A program made the position numbers and the translations under genes. From Brachybacterium sp036311905 (GTDB lineage Bacteria; Actinomycetota; Actinomycetes; Actinomycetales; Dermabacteraceae), in contig NZ_JAZDCH010000010.1 in NCBI RefSeq assembly GCF_036311905.1, forward strand, positions 62,001-126,000: 64,000 bases of DNA. The letters run 5' to 3'. The notes beneath the pieces are model-generated. The model had not been told where the DNA came from. It did not search any database and was given only the letters and a program-made list of their open reading frames with translations. This document shows positions 33,968 to 43,650 of this stretch, one piece after another; within the stretch, counting starts at the first letter, position 1, and each line of letters starts with the position of its first letter.

Positions 33968-35967
33968 CCGGTCATTGAACCATCGGACATGCGGCACGGG
34001 AGCAGACGGAGCAGCCGCGCGTCGCCCTCCTGGGCGATGACCTCCGCGGCGCCCGTCTCGGAGATCTCGTCGAGCCCGGTGTAGGTCGCGGAGCGGCCCA
34101 GCAGCTCCTGCGGGCCGAAGTCCAGTGCGTACTCGACGTCCAGCTCCTCGACCGCGTCGCACACCTCCGGGTTTCGCTGTGCCTCGTCGAGCTCGGCGTT
34201 GAGCAGGTGCACCTGGGGCTCCGCCTGGAAGCCCATGAAGGTGTTCAGCACCTGCCGGTCCGAGACCGCGTAGGCGAGGGAGGACCCGTTCCAGGCGTTG
34301 GTGGCGATCACGGCGTCCTCGGGCACCAGCTCGGGGAGGCGGCGCAGCAGCGTCAGCTCGTCCTCGGTGAGGAGCTGGTCGCCGTGCCAGTCCTGCTTCA
34401 GATACCACATGTTCACTGCGGCGGCGCGGGAGACCAGCGAGAAGGTCAGCACCATGGCGACGCTCGCGACGACGGCGACGGCGCCGATCAGCGGTCGGCG
34501 CGGGGAGCGGAGGTCGCGCAGGGCCGGGACGCGCGCGGCGACGACGCGCACGATCACGTCGAGCCCCACGGCCAGCACCGGCACCGCGATCACCGGGAGG
34601 ATCGCGCTGGCCCGATAGTTGTCGCTGTACCAGACGCCCGTGAGCAGGTAGCGGAGGTCCCCCTCCGGGGTCGCGCGGGTCGCGATCCCGAACAGCGCAG
34701 CGACGGCGTAGGGGGCGAGCATCCAGCGGGAGCGGGCGCTGAGAGCGACCGCGAGGAGGCATCCGGCGACGACGATGCCGAGCGGCACGAAGGTCGGTGT
34801 CGCGTTCGGGGAGAGCGAGCCGACCTGCCCGATCGCCTCGACGAGGGAGGCGTTGGGCGTCCAGACGGCCGAGCTCTGCGGGGGCCGCACCAGGATGGAA
34901 CCGACCACGCCGAGCACCGCGGTGGCCCCGCCGAGCAGGGCGAGCACCACGGCCGCGCGCCAGGACGACTCCCCGCGGCGCGCCCGCACGGTCGCGGCGA
35001 CGGCTCCCGCGAGCAGGATCGGCACGCCGAGGGCGAGGCCCACGAACACCCCCTGGCCGTGCGCGGCGGCCGCGGCCCCGCAGCCCGCGACCAGCACCAC
35101 GGAGAGCGGGAGCGGGCGCAGCCGCTCCGGTCCCGCGGGGGTGAGCCCGGCGAGCTGGGCGACGCCGAGCACCACCAGGGGCATCATGCCGATCGAGAGC
35201 AGGTACGGCAGCAGGATCCCCCAGGACATGAGGGAGAGGGGGAAGGCGGCGGTGACGCCCGCTAGGGCTCCCGCGGCGAACAGCCCCGTCGGCCCCACGG
35301 GCGTGCAGGCGCGCACCAGCGCCACCAGTCCCAGCGGCCACAGCACGCAGCCCACCAGGAGCATCAGCACGTTCGAGGCGAGGATGATCTCCTGCCCGGA
35401 GAGCTGGACCACGAGGCTCGTCGCCTGATGCCACAGCGCCGGGTAGTAGGACCCCTGCCCGGGCAGGGCCGTCATCCCGCCCACCGTGAAGGCGGAGGCG
35501 TCGTGCATCCGCAGGATGTGGCGGACGGCGTTGAGGTGGAAGACGTTGTCGTAGGTCTGGCTGAGCGCGTCGATCGAGCCCATCATGCGCAGCGACCGCG
35601 CGAGCAGCACGGTGATCCCGAGCGCGAGCCCACCGCCGACGGCGAGGCCGGTCAGCAGTCGGCGGGACGTCTCCGCGGGCTCCGCGCCGGCGGGCGCCAC
35701 GGCCGGGCGGCGGCGGCCGAGGAGCCACAGCACCGCCCCCAGGACCAGGCCCAGCACGAGGGCCGACAGCGGGGTCCACGGCACGGAGAGGATCCGTCCG
35801 AGCTCCGCGGCGAGGGTGATCAGGAACAGCGAGAGCGGGGCGAGGAGCGCCGCGGCGGTGAGGGGCCGCAGGCGCAGGGCGAGCACGCCCGGCAGACCCG
35901 GCAGCACGAGCACCGCGAGGGCGGCCGGGACCGTCACGGCCACGGCGAAAGCGTCCACGCCGGGCAC
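33964..35967 (-). CDS. Polytopic membrane protein, DUF6541-like (GT-C-like)
   Basis: 667 residues. About 13 hydrophobic segments, then a C-terminal extracytoplasmic domain from about residue 530. After the second-third helices a loop has YDNVFHLNAVRHIL and GSYYPALWHQATSL, the kind of acidic extracellular loop found in GT-C glycosyltransferases. I believe this is the actinobacterial DUF6541 family, whose activity is unknown. GTG at 35967 with GAGGAGAAAGGG before it. Operon with the acyltransferase-3 genes supports a surface glycan role. Confidence 0.78.
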   Translation of the reverse strand: MPGVDAFAVAVTVPAALAVLVLPGLPGVLALRLRPLTAAALLAPLSLFLITLAAELGRILSVPWTPLSALVLGLVLGAVLWLLGRRRPAVAPAGAEPAETSRRLLTGLAVGGGLALGITVLLARSLRMMGSIDALSQTYDNVFHLNAVRHILRMHDASAFTVGGMTALPGQGSYYPALWHQATSLVVQLSGQEIILASNVLMLLVGCVLWPLGLVALVRACTPVGPTGLFAAGALAGVTAAFPLSLMSWGILLPYLLSIGMMPLVVLGVAQLAGLTPAGPERLRPLPLSVVLVAGCGAAAAAHGQGVFVGLALGVPILLAGAVAATVRARRGESSWRAAVVLALLGGATAVLGVVGSILVRPPQSSAVWTPNASLVEAIGQVGSLSPNATPTFVPLGIVVAGCLLAVALSARSRWMLAPYAVAALFGIATRATPEGDLRYLLTGVWYSDNYRASAILPVIAVPVLAVGLDVIVRVVAARVPALRDLRSPRRPLIGAVAVVASVAMVLTFSLVSRAAAVNMWYLKQDWHGDQLLTEDELTLLRRLPELVPEDAVIATNAWNGSSLAYAVSDRQVLNTFMGFQAEPQVHLLNAELDEAQRNPEVCDAVEELDVEYALDFGPQELLGRSATYTGLDEISETGAAEVIAQEGDARLLRLLPCRMSDGSMTG

Positions 35968-36030
35968 CCCTTTCTCCTCGGGGCCGCCTCTCGGCCCGGA
36001 ACCGTCCGATCGTAGCGGCCCGGCGACGGC

Positions 36031-38529
36031 TCAGAACCCGGCTGCGGTGAGCCTCTCGGTGGCGGCGGGGGCGAGCGTCTCCTCGACGAACAGCCGGGTG
36101 AGGTGGTCGTCGTCCATGTAGACGTAGACGTCGCCGAGCACGGGCGAGCATCGTCCGTCGGGACAGATCTGGTCGCTGAGGTCCAGCAGGGTCACACTCG
36201 CGTCCGGCCCGGTGAGCGCCGCGAGCGGGGCGGCGGGGTTCTCGGCGGCGAACTTCGCGGAGGCTTCCGCGCCGCAGGCGGCGTCGGCGTCCGCCGGGGT
36301 GCCGCCGTCGTCGACCACGGACTCCGCGCACTGGAACTGGTCGGCGGACCAGCGGGGCGTGTCCCGGGTGACGATCACGTCGAGGCCGCGGTCGAGCAGG
36401 GCCTGCACGGCGGTGTCCGCGCCGGTGGGCAGCAGCTCCTCGCCGGAGTCCGCGGAGGTGAGCGTCATGGTGGCGAGCACCGTGTCCACGTCGACGGAGT
36501 CCAGGTAGGACAGCACCCACTCGTCGTAGCCCGCGCAGTAGGCGTCCCGTTCCGCCCCGGCGAGGAACGGGCAGCCGTCCATCGACAGGTTCACGATCTG
36601 GGCGTCCCGCTCCTCGGCGAGCGGGATCAGCGCGGGGATGTACTGGCGGGAGTGGGAGCTGCCCACCACCACGATGGTTTCGGCGGGCTCGGAGCCGGCG
36701 GGCAGCAGCTGCTCGCAGTGGACGTTGCGGAAGACGACCGACGGCGCCCATGCGCCGCTGCAGGACTCGGGCAGGGAGGGCCACTGCCCGCCCAGTTGCC
36801 AGCCGGCGGGGCGCAGCACGGCGGGGGCCTCGGTCGCGACCTCGTCCGTGGGCAGCTCCTGTCCCTGGGCCGCGGGGACCGGCTCGGGCTGGCGGTTCAG
36901 CCAGGTCCACCAGCCGCCGCTCGCGCCGAGCACGAGGGCGAGGCTCAGCGCGATCGCGGTCAGCGCTCGCCAGGGCCTCGCCTCGAGCCAGCGGGAGCGG
37001 CGCACGGGGGCGTCGATCGCCCGGGTCAGAATCCAGGCGAGCACCACCGAGCCCGCGAGGACCGCGGCGCCGTCGAGCAGGCCCGCCCGCTCCTGGCCGC
37101 TGTGGTGCAGCCACACCACCAGGATCGGCCAGTGCACGAGGTAGAGGGCGTAGGAGATGTCGCCCACGAAGGCCGCGGGCCGGGTCGACAGCAGCGCGTC
37201 CACGCCCCAGCGCCGCCCCGAGTGGCCCGCGACCACCACGGCGCCCGCCGCCGCGAGCGGCACCATCGCGATCCAGCCCGGGAACTGCGAGGACACGTCC
37301 AGCACGATGCCCGTGGCGAGCAGCAGGGCGATGCCCGCCCAGCCGGTCAGGGCGCGCAGGGCTCCGAGTCGCGGGGCCCGCTCCTCCTCGGGGCGCCGCG
37401 CCCCGGTCCAGCGGTCCAGGGCGGGCAGGGCCAGGGCCAGCATCGAGCCGGCCGCGAACTCCCACAGCCGGGCCGCGGTGTCGAAGTAGGCGACCTGCTG
37501 CTGCGACTGGGTCGAGAGTACCGACCAGGTGAGGGACGCCGCCCCGATCAGGGCCATGATCGCGAGCAGCGGTCGACGGATCGGCCGACCCCGCCGGGCC
37601 CGGCGGACGACGAGGGCGAACAGCAGCGGCCACACGACGAAGGCCTGCCCCTGCACGCTGAGGGACCAGAAGTGCTGCAGCGGGGAGGCGGCTCCCGCAT
37701 CGCGCGCCTGGTAGTCGACCTGCAGCAGCACCAGCAGCGCGTTCTGCAGGTAGACCGCGGAGGCGACGGCCTGCTGCATCACCGTCGGCCACAGCGAGGC
37801 GGGCAGGAAGGCGGCCGTCGCCGCGAGGGCGAGCAGGATCGTCACCGCCGCGGGCGGCAGCAGCCGCTTGAAGGTGTGCAGCCAGTAGCGGGGGATCGCG
37901 AGGGGGCGCCCGCTCTCGAGGCGCCGCACGAAGGTGCCGGTGAGGAAGAAGGCGGAGAGGAAGAGGAAGACGTCCACACCGCCCGACACCCGGCCGAGCC
38001 AGATGTGGTAGACGGCCACCAGGCCGAGCGCCACGGCGCGCAGGCCGTGCAGCTCGGCGCGGAAGGCGGGGCGGTCCCGGCGCTGGGGGCCCGCGGGGAC
38101 GGTGACGGCCGACGGGTCGGAGGGGATCGTCCCCGCGGCGTCCTCAGCGGGGGCGGGCGCCGCCTGATCCCGCTGCGGCCGCCACGTGCCCGCCACGGAG
38201 CCCGCGGTGGACCAGGCGTCCTCCGCCTCCCGCTCGGCGTAGGACTCGAGCGGTCCCTGGAGCCAGTCGTCGAGGGTCGAGGTCTGCGAGGGCAGGGCGG
38301 CGGCGAGCCAGGGCGTGGGATCCGCGATCGGTCCCGCGGGAGGTGCCTCGCCCGCGGGGGCGGGTTCGGGGGCGGGGTCGACGGGGGCCGACACCGGCTC
38401 GCCGTCCTGGGTCCAGTCCTCGAGCGAGTCTGCCGGAGCCGCGGCGCGGCGCGCGGCCTCCTGCTCCTCGGCGATGGCGCGGGCGAGGGCCACCTGGCGG
38501 GCGGTCTCCTCCTCGCTCAGCGCGCGCAC
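36031..38529 (-). CDS. Acyltransferase-3 / SGNH membrane protein, copy 2, with long cytoplasmic N-terminus
   Basis: 832 residues from the GTG at 38529. An N-terminal cytoplasmic region of about 155 residues (Pro/Ala/Glu-rich) precedes the acyltransferase-3 domain (RAELHGLRAVALGLVAVYHIW, GVDVFLFLSAFFLTGTF) and an SGNH domain with VVVGSSHSRQYIPAL (block I) and DDDHLTRLF (block V). The GTG has no ribosome site. A well-placed AGGAG-ATG at 38623 is out of frame by one base, and removing one base of the GGGG run at 38597-38600 would join the two, giving an intact start. Paralogue of the product at 30517-32628. Confidence 0.87.
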   Translation of the reverse strand: MRALSEEETARQVALARAIAEEQEAARRAAAPADSLEDWTQDGEPVSAPVDPAPEPAPAGEAPPAGPIADPTPWLAAALPSQTSTLDDWLQGPLESYAEREAEDAWSTAGSVAGTWRPQRDQAAPAPAEDAAGTIPSDPSAVTVPAGPQRRDRPAFRAELHGLRAVALGLVAVYHIWLGRVSGGVDVFLFLSAFFLTGTFVRRLESGRPLAIPRYWLHTFKRLLPPAAVTILLALAATAAFLPASLWPTVMQQAVASAVYLQNALLVLLQVDYQARDAGAASPLQHFWSLSVQGQAFVVWPLLFALVVRRARRGRPIRRPLLAIMALIGAASLTWSVLSTQSQQQVAYFDTAARLWEFAAGSMLALALPALDRWTGARRPEEERAPRLGALRALTGWAGIALLLATGIVLDVSSQFPGWIAMVPLAAAGAVVVAGHSGRRWGVDALLSTRPAAFVGDISYALYLVHWPILVVWLHHSGQERAGLLDGAAVLAGSVVLAWILTRAIDAPVRRSRWLEARPWRALTAIALSLALVLGASGGWWTWLNRQPEPVPAAQGQELPTDEVATEAPAVLRPAGWQLGGQWPSLPESCSGAWAPSVVFRNVHCEQLLPAGSEPAETIVVVGSSHSRQYIPALIPLAEERDAQIVNLSMDGCPFLAGAERDAYCAGYDEWVLSYLDSVDVDTVLATMTLTSADSGEELLPTGADTAVQALLDRGLDVIVTRDTPRWSADQFQCAESVVDDGGTPADADAACGAEASAKFAAENPAAPLAALTGPDASVTLLDLSDQICPDGRCSPVLGDVYVYMDDDHLTRLFVEETLAPAATERLTAAGF

Positions 38530-38661
38530 CCGACGACCACCCCGGCGCGGCGCCGGGGGATCAGCGGGCGAGGTGATCGCGATCGCCTCCTCCCACGGGG
38601 CGAGGGGCCGAGGGCGTCGACATCGGAGGGACTCCTGGGATCGGGTCGAGCGGACCCCGCG

Positions 38662-38667
38662 ATCCTA
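38662..38667 (-). promoter_or_regulatory. Candidate -10 box TAGGAT upstream of acyltransferase copy 2
   Basis: TAGGAT on the minus strand, 38 bases before the AGGAG-preceded ATG at 38623. Supports 38623 as the original start of the frameshifted gene. Confidence 0.4.
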
Positions 38668-38698
38668 CGGCGCGTCAGGGCCCGGGACCATCGGGTGC

Positions 38699-39646
38699 TC
38701 AGCGCCGCGCACGACCCCGGCGCCCCAGCTCGAGCACCAGGCCGACCACCAGCAGCACGGCGCAGATCCCGAGGCCGACGGGCTGGAGCAGCGCGACGAT
38801 GCGGTTCACGAACAGCGCGAGGTCCGACGGCACCGCCGACCACGGCCCGCTCGAGGGTGCCAGCAGGAAGCGCTGGAAGAGCGTCTGCAGGGCCCCGATC
38901 AGGGGGAACAGCGCGATCAGGACGATGGCGGTCCAGCGCAGCAGGGACTCGGCACGTCCGGCCAGGAGCACGGCACCGAGGCCCACGAGCCCGGCGACCA
39001 GGGACCACACGGCGAGCATCGCCTGCACCGCGGCGAAGGTGTCCAGGCCCGCCCCCGACAGGACATCGATCGCGAACTCCAGGGTCAGCTGGATCAGGGC
39101 CGAGAGCACGACCACCACGAGCAGGGCACCCACGAGGGCGGGGACCCGCAGCGGAAGGCGGGCTCCCCGCGAGGCCGGACGAGACGCGGTCGCCGCGATG
39201 AGCAGGCACACCCCGGCGAGGACGAGGGTGATCAGGCCGGTGACCGCGCTCGTGGCGAGGTTCAGCCACCCGAGGACGGCGACGTCGCCCCGCGGGGAGG
39301 TGCCCAGGGCGAGCACGATCCGGGCGAGCGTCGAGAGCAGTGCGACCAGCTCGCGCCCGACGAGGAGGCCGAGCGCGACGAGCGGCAGCATCGCCACCCG
39401 GTCCGGGCCGAGGCGCCCGTGCCGCAGCATCTGCGCGACTTCGAGGGCGACGATCACCCCGGCGACGGTGCCGACGACGATGATCGGCGCGACGACGAGT
39501 CCGCCCGCCGCCTCGGAGACCCAGAGCGCGGGGACCTGGAGGAGCAGGAGCAGCGGAGCGTGGAGCAGCGCGGCGATCGCGGTGATGATCGCCCAGAGGC
39601 GCAGGCGCGCGCCCGGGGACGGGACGGGGGAGGGGGTCTCGGACAT
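38699..39646 (-). CDS. Polytopic membrane protein of unknown function
   Basis: 315 residues with about 8 hydrophobic helices and short loops; no recognised motif. ATG at 39646 follows an AGGAG site at 6 bases. It is 169 bases upstream of the acyltransferase gene and has the same direction. No function assigned. Confidence 0.75.
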   Translation of the reverse strand: MSETPSPVPSPGARLRLWAIITAIAALLHAPLLLLLQVPALWVSEAAGGLVVAPIIVVGTVAGVIVALEVAQMLRHGRLGPDRVAMLPLVALGLLVGRELVALLSTLARIVLALGTSPRGDVAVLGWLNLATSAVTGLITLVLAGVCLLIAATASRPASRGARLPLRVPALVGALLVVVVLSALIQLTLEFAIDVLSGAGLDTFAAVQAMLAVWSLVAGLVGLGAVLLAGRAESLLRWTAIVLIALFPLIGALQTLFQRFLLAPSSGPWSAVPSDLALFVNRIVALLQPVGLGICAVLLVVGLVLELGRRGRARR

Positions 39647-39772
39647 GGGTGCTCCTGCGGTCGCGACCGGTGCGGAGGAGGCAGGAGCTCCCCGTGCCGG
39701 CCCCCACCGGATGCTCCGCCCGCATCCTCCCACGGCGCCGCCCGCTGCCCCCGGTCATGGGAGCATGTGCCG

Positions 39773-41104
39773 GTGACCTCCGCCGACAGCAGCCCTGAGC
39801 CCGCCGCTCGCCCCGCCGCCCCCTCCGGCCCCCTTCTGGAGCCTTCCGCGCATCCCGGACGGGAGAGCACCGGCTTCGCGGTCACCGCCCGCCACGGCGA
39901 GAAGGCCCGCGCCGGGGTGATCACCACCCCGCACGGAGAGATCGCGACCCCCGCCTTCGTGCCGGTCGGCACCAAGGCCACGGTCAAGGCGGTGCTGCCC
40001 GAGTCGATGGCGGACCTCGGCGCCCAGGCGCTGCTCGCCAATGCCTACCACCTCTACCTCCAGCCCGGCCACGACCTCGTGGACGAGGCGGGCGGGCTCG
40101 GCGCCTTCATGAACTGGCCCGGCCCCACCTACACCGACTCCGGCGGCTTCCAGGTGATGAGCCTCGGCGCCGGCTTCCGCAAGGTGCTCTCCTCCGAGTT
40201 CTCCGGCGGGGAGAAGGCCCGTACCGCCTCCGGCGAGGACGACGCGGTCGCCGAGGGGAAGGAGCGCCTCGCCCACGTCGACGACGACGGGGTCACCTTC
40301 CGCTCCTTCATCAACGGCGACGAGCACCGCTTCACCCCCGAGGTCTCGATGCAGATCCAGCACGGCCTCGGCGCGGACATCATGTTCGCCTTCGACGAGC
40401 TCACCACCCTGATGAACTCCCGCGGCTACCAGGAGCGGGCGCTCGAGCGCACCCGGCTGTGGGCGCTGCGCTGCCTGGCCGAGCACGCCCGGCTCACGGC
40501 CGAGCGCACCCACCGCCCCTATCAGCAGCTGTGGGGCGTCATCCAGGGCGCCCAGTACGAGGACCTCCGCCGGCAGGCCGCCCGGGATCTCGGGGCGATG
40601 GACGTGGAGGGCTGGTCCTTCGACGGCTTCGGGATCGGCGGGGCGCTCGAGAAGGAGAACCTCGGCACGATCGTGGGCTGGGTGACCGACGAGCTGCCCG
40701 AGGACCGGCCCCGCCACCTGCTCGGCATCAGCGAGGTGGACGACCTGTTCACCGCGATCGCCGCGGGCGCGGACACCTTCGACTGCGTCTCGCCCTCGCG
40801 CGTGGCCCGCAACAGCGCCGTCTACACCCGCACCGGCCGCGTGAACCTCACCGGCGCCCGCTACCGGCGGCAGTTCTCCCCGATCGACGAGACGTGCGAC
40901 TGCTACACCTGCACCCACTACACCGCGGCCTACGTCCACCACCTGTTCCGGGCCAAGGAGATGCTCTCCTCGACCCTGTGCACGATCCACAATGAGCGCT
41001 TCGTGGTGCGCCTGGTCGACGAGATCCGGGCCGCGCTCGGCACCGGCGACTTCGACGCGCTGCGCGAGGAGCGCACCGGCGCCTACTACGGCTCGCCGCG
41101 GTGA
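39773..41104 (+). CDS. tgt: tRNA-guanine transglycosylase
   Basis: 443 residues. Exchanges guanine 34 in GUN anticodons for a queuine precursor or queuine. Motifs: nucleophile region TDSGGFQVMSLG, FDELTTLMNSRGYQ, GIGGALEKENLG and the zinc site CDCYTCTHYT followed by a His in LCTIHNE. The insertion of about 40 residues after VMSLGAG, with GEKARTASGEDD, is typical of actinobacterial enzymes. GTG at 39773 chosen as the nearest in-frame start before the conserved region; the first 35 residues are Pro/Ala-rich and not conserved. No other queuosine gene is in view. Confidence 0.93.
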   Translation: MTSADSSPEPAARPAAPSGPLLEPSAHPGRESTGFAVTARHGEKARAGVITTPHGEIATPAFVPVGTKATVKAVLPESMADLGAQALLANAYHLYLQPGHDLVDEAGGLGAFMNWPGPTYTDSGGFQVMSLGAGFRKVLSSEFSGGEKARTASGEDDAVAEGKERLAHVDDDGVTFRSFINGDEHRFTPEVSMQIQHGLGADIMFAFDELTTLMNSRGYQERALERTRLWALRCLAEHARLTAERTHRPYQQLWGVIQGAQYEDLRRQAARDLGAMDVEGWSFDGFGIGGALEKENLGTIVGWVTDELPEDRPRHLLGISEVDDLFTAIAAGADTFDCVSPSRVARNSAVYTRTGRVNLTGARYRRQFSPIDETCDCYTCTHYTAAYVHHLFRAKEMLSSTLCTIHNERFVVRLVDEIRAALGTGDFDALREERTGAYYGSPR

Positions 41105-41111
41105 CCCGGCG

Positions 41112-42722
41112 GTGAGCGAGGACGCCGCGGGGGATGACCGGGCAGGGACGAGGCGTGGTGACGGCCTCGACCCGGTCCTGGCGCTCGGCGTGGCGGTCGT
41201 GCTCGCGGCGTTCGCCGGGGTGGCCGCGCTGCTCGCCGGGCACCTGCTGCTGGGCTGGCTGCGCCTGCTCGCGGGAGTCCTCGCGGGCGGCGCGCTCGGC
41301 GCCGCGATCCTCGCCCTGCCGGGCGCCCGCCCCGGGCCCCGGGCCCGTCGGGTGATGGCCCTCGGCCTCGCGCTGGTGCTCGCCGCGGCGCTGACCCTCC
41401 CGGCCGTGCGCGCCGCCCGCCCCGACGACCTCGCGGAGCGGGCGAGCACGCGGATCGCGCCGCTCGCGGAGGGGGACGCGGTCGCCTCGGTCCCCGTCGC
41501 CGGCTCCCCGGTGCTGGTGCGCCGGGCCGACGGCTCCGCGCAGCTGCTCACCCCCGGTGCGGGCGCGGTTCAGCTCGAGACGGTCCCGGGGGACGTGCTC
41601 GCGCTCTCCGCCGACGGGACCCGCCTGGTGCAGGTCAGCGCGGGGGTCACCCGGGTGACGGAGATCGACCCCGCCTCCGACGGTCTCCTGCAGCGCTGGT
41701 CCGAGGTCGCCGGCGAGCCGCTCGCGCTCGCGGGGGACGTGCTCGTGGTGCGGGCCTGTGCGGAGGGAGTCTGCCGGATCAGCGGCGTCGACCTCGAGGC
41801 CCCCACCGAGCCGCTGTGGACCGTGACCGGTGGCGCGGCGGACGCTGCGGACGGGGCGGGCGGTGAGGCGTCGCGCGGCCCGGACCCCGTCGGGGTCAGC
41901 GTGCCCGCCCGGCCGGACGCCCCCGCCGGACTCCTCGACGCCGTGACCGCCACGGGTGTGCTCGGCGACGTGCCGCTGCACGCCGATCCGGTGCAGGGCT
42001 GGGTCCAGCTCGACCCCGCGACCGGCTTCCCCGTCGGCCAGGTGCTCGCCACCCCGGACCAGGACTGCCGGATCGCCGCGACCACCCCGGCGCCCGCCCC
42101 CGCCTCGCTGGAGGAGGACGCGCCGGTCGTGCTGACCGCCTGCTCCGCGGAGGACGGAGCGCTCACGGTCACCGCCTTCCGCCATGGCTCCGTGCTGTGG
42201 ACCTCGGACCCCTCCCCGGCGGGCGACTGGGAGGTGCGGCTCGAGGACGGCCGGGTGCTCGCGACCGGCACCGAGGCGGGCACCGACGTGGCCGGCGAGA
42301 TCGTCGCCTCCGCGGAGCGGGCCGCCTGGACCGCGCCCGGCGGCGAGGCGGCGGGAGAGATCCTCACCCCCGTCGCCCGGATCGGCCTCGACGGCTCCCG
42401 CATGGTGCTCGCCAACGACGCCTCGCAGCTCGTCGCCCACGACCTCGCGACCGGGGAGAACACCTGGACCGCCCCGCTCCTGGGGGATCCGCGCGCCCTG
42501 CGCGGCGGCCTCGGCGCCGGGAGCGTCGTCGTCCTCGAGCGACTGCCCCGCGAGCGGGCCCTCGACCCGCGCCCCCTGCAGCGCCTGCGCGTGCTCGACG
42601 CCGCGAGCGGCCAGGAGCTGCTCTCCCTGCGCACCGCCGCGGAGATCACTGACGTGCAGCCCGTGGGCGGCGGCCGGGCCATGGTGACGACCGACGGGAG
42701 CACCCTCCTGCTCGGCGGCTGA
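41112..42722 (+). CDS. Membrane protein with PQQ/WD-like beta-propeller
   Basis: 536 residues. Two N-terminal helices (about 20-75) and a long extracytoplasmic part with repeated short beta strands ending in Asp-Gly turns (LALSADGTRLVQVS, VHAHDLATGENTWTA-like strands such as VAHDLATGENTW), suggesting a PQQ-like propeller. GTG start 7 bases after the tgt stop, so co-transcribed with tgt. Function unknown. Confidence 0.78.
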   Translation: MSEDAAGDDRAGTRRGDGLDPVLALGVAVVLAAFAGVAALLAGHLLLGWLRLLAGVLAGGALGAAILALPGARPGPRARRVMALGLALVLAAALTLPAVRAARPDDLAERASTRIAPLAEGDAVASVPVAGSPVLVRRADGSAQLLTPGAGAVQLETVPGDVLALSADGTRLVQVSAGVTRVTEIDPASDGLLQRWSEVAGEPLALAGDVLVVRACAEGVCRISGVDLEAPTEPLWTVTGGAADAADGAGGEASRGPDPVGVSVPARPDAPAGLLDAVTATGVLGDVPLHADPVQGWVQLDPATGFPVGQVLATPDQDCRIAATTPAPAPASLEEDAPVVLTACSAEDGALTVTAFRHGSVLWTSDPSPAGDWEVRLEDGRVLATGTEAGTDVAGEIVASAERAAWTAPGGEAAGEILTPVARIGLDGSRMVLANDASQLVAHDLATGENTWTAPLLGDPRALRGGLGAGSVVVLERLPRERALDPRPLQRLRVLDAASGQELLSLRTAAEITDVQPVGGGRAMVTTDGSTLLLGG

Positions 42723-42742
42723 GGATGCTCCCGTCGGGGGCT

Positions 42743-42761
42743 GCGGTGCCGGCGGCACCGC
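42743..42761. terminator. Hairpin between convergent genes
   Basis: GCGGTGCC, a 3-base loop GGC, then GGCACCGC: a perfect 8-base stem, 20 bases after the stop of the propeller gene and 13 before the stop of the convergent proline-rich gene. Likely a bidirectional terminator. Confidence 0.6.
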
Positions 42762-42773
42762 GGGGGTGGGTTC

Positions 42774-43574
42774 TCAGGCGGTCTGCGCGGCCGCGCGGCG
42801 GATCATCATCAGGCCCACCACGAGCGCGACGACCACCAGCAGCCAGTGCAGCAGCTGCAGGATCAGGACGACCACGGAGCCGGCGACGGACTCGGTCACG
42901 GCGTTCTGCGCGAACACCAGGATCAGGTACGCGAACCAGGAGAGCACCAGGGTCCCCGCGATCACGAAGGCGCCGATCCGGGCCCGGCCGGAGGACTGCA
43001 CCCCCACCATGATCGAGAGCACCAGGACGGCGAGGGTGACCAGGACGACCACGCCCAGGAGCAGGAACAGCAGGATCACCCCGATGCCCGCGACCGCCAT
43101 GGTGCCGTCATAGCCCAGGCCCGCACCCGAGGAGAATCCGACAGCGAAGCCGAGGATGACGGCGCCGACGACGACCAGCGTGCGCAGCACGAGCAGCGTG
43201 ATCACCGAGATGTTCAGCCACTTGCGCAGGCCCGGGCTCGCGCCGGAGGTCGCGGCGGGAGCGGTCCCCGGGTAGCCACCGGGAGCGGACGCGGAGCCCG
43301 CGTAGCCGCCCATCGGCGCGGCCGACTGCTGCGGCGCGGGCGGGGGCGAGGCCTGGCCCCAGGCGGGAGCCGGGCTCGCCGCCGGTGCGGAGGGCTGCCC
43401 CCAGGCCGGAGCCGGGCTCGCCTGCGGGGCGGGTGCCGGCTGCCCCCAGGCCGGCGCCTGCTGGGCTTGCTGGCCCGGCTGGTCCTGCTCGTGCGGCTGT
43501 CCCGATCCCTGCGGCGGGGGCGGCGGAGCGCCCCACTGCTGCTGTCCATCCCCTGCTCCGTACCCCTGCGACAT
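42774..43574 (-). CDS. Proline/glutamine-rich membrane protein
   Basis: 266 residues. The first 120 are low-complexity with several PAWGQPS/A repeats (PAPAWGQ occurs repeatedly), then four membrane helices (about 125-150, 160-190, 205-230, 235-260). This layout is common in actinobacterial DUF4190/DUF4870-like proteins of unknown role. ATG at 43574 with an AGGGAGCA site upstream. Function not assigned. Confidence 0.75.
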   Translation of the reverse strand: MSQGYGAGDGQQQWGAPPPPPQGSGQPHEQDQPGQQAQQAPAWGQPAPAPQASPAPAWGQPSAPAASPAPAWGQASPPPAPQQSAAPMGGYAGSASAPGGYPGTAPAATSGASPGLRKWLNISVITLLVLRTLVVVGAVILGFAVGFSSGAGLGYDGTMAVAGIGVILLFLLLGVVVLVTLAVLVLSIMVGVQSSGRARIGAFVIAGTLVLSWFAYLILVFAQNAVTESVAGSVVVLILQLLHWLLVVVALVVGLMMIRRAAAQTA

Positions 43575-43650
43575 GCTGCTCCCTCGAGACCGCGCCGATC
43601 GGGAGTGACCGGCGTCGGCCCCCAGGCTATCGGTCCCGAGGGAGCGGGCC

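Noticed and set aside
32648..37792. An open minus-strand reading of about 1700 codons
   Set aside because: Only its last 439 codons (M18 aminopeptidase) are a gene. The rest runs in another frame through the DUF6541-like and acyltransferase genes, is Arg/Ala/Gly-rich and has no domain pattern; it is a high-GC shadow.
36103..39201. A 1032-codon plus-strand reading
   Set aside because: Antisense shadow of acyltransferase copy 2 and the membrane-protein gene; no recognisable domain.
43385..43545. Repeated PAWGQ-coding units as a mobile or selfish repeat
   Set aside because: They are in-frame proline-rich repeats of a membrane protein, common in actinobacteria.
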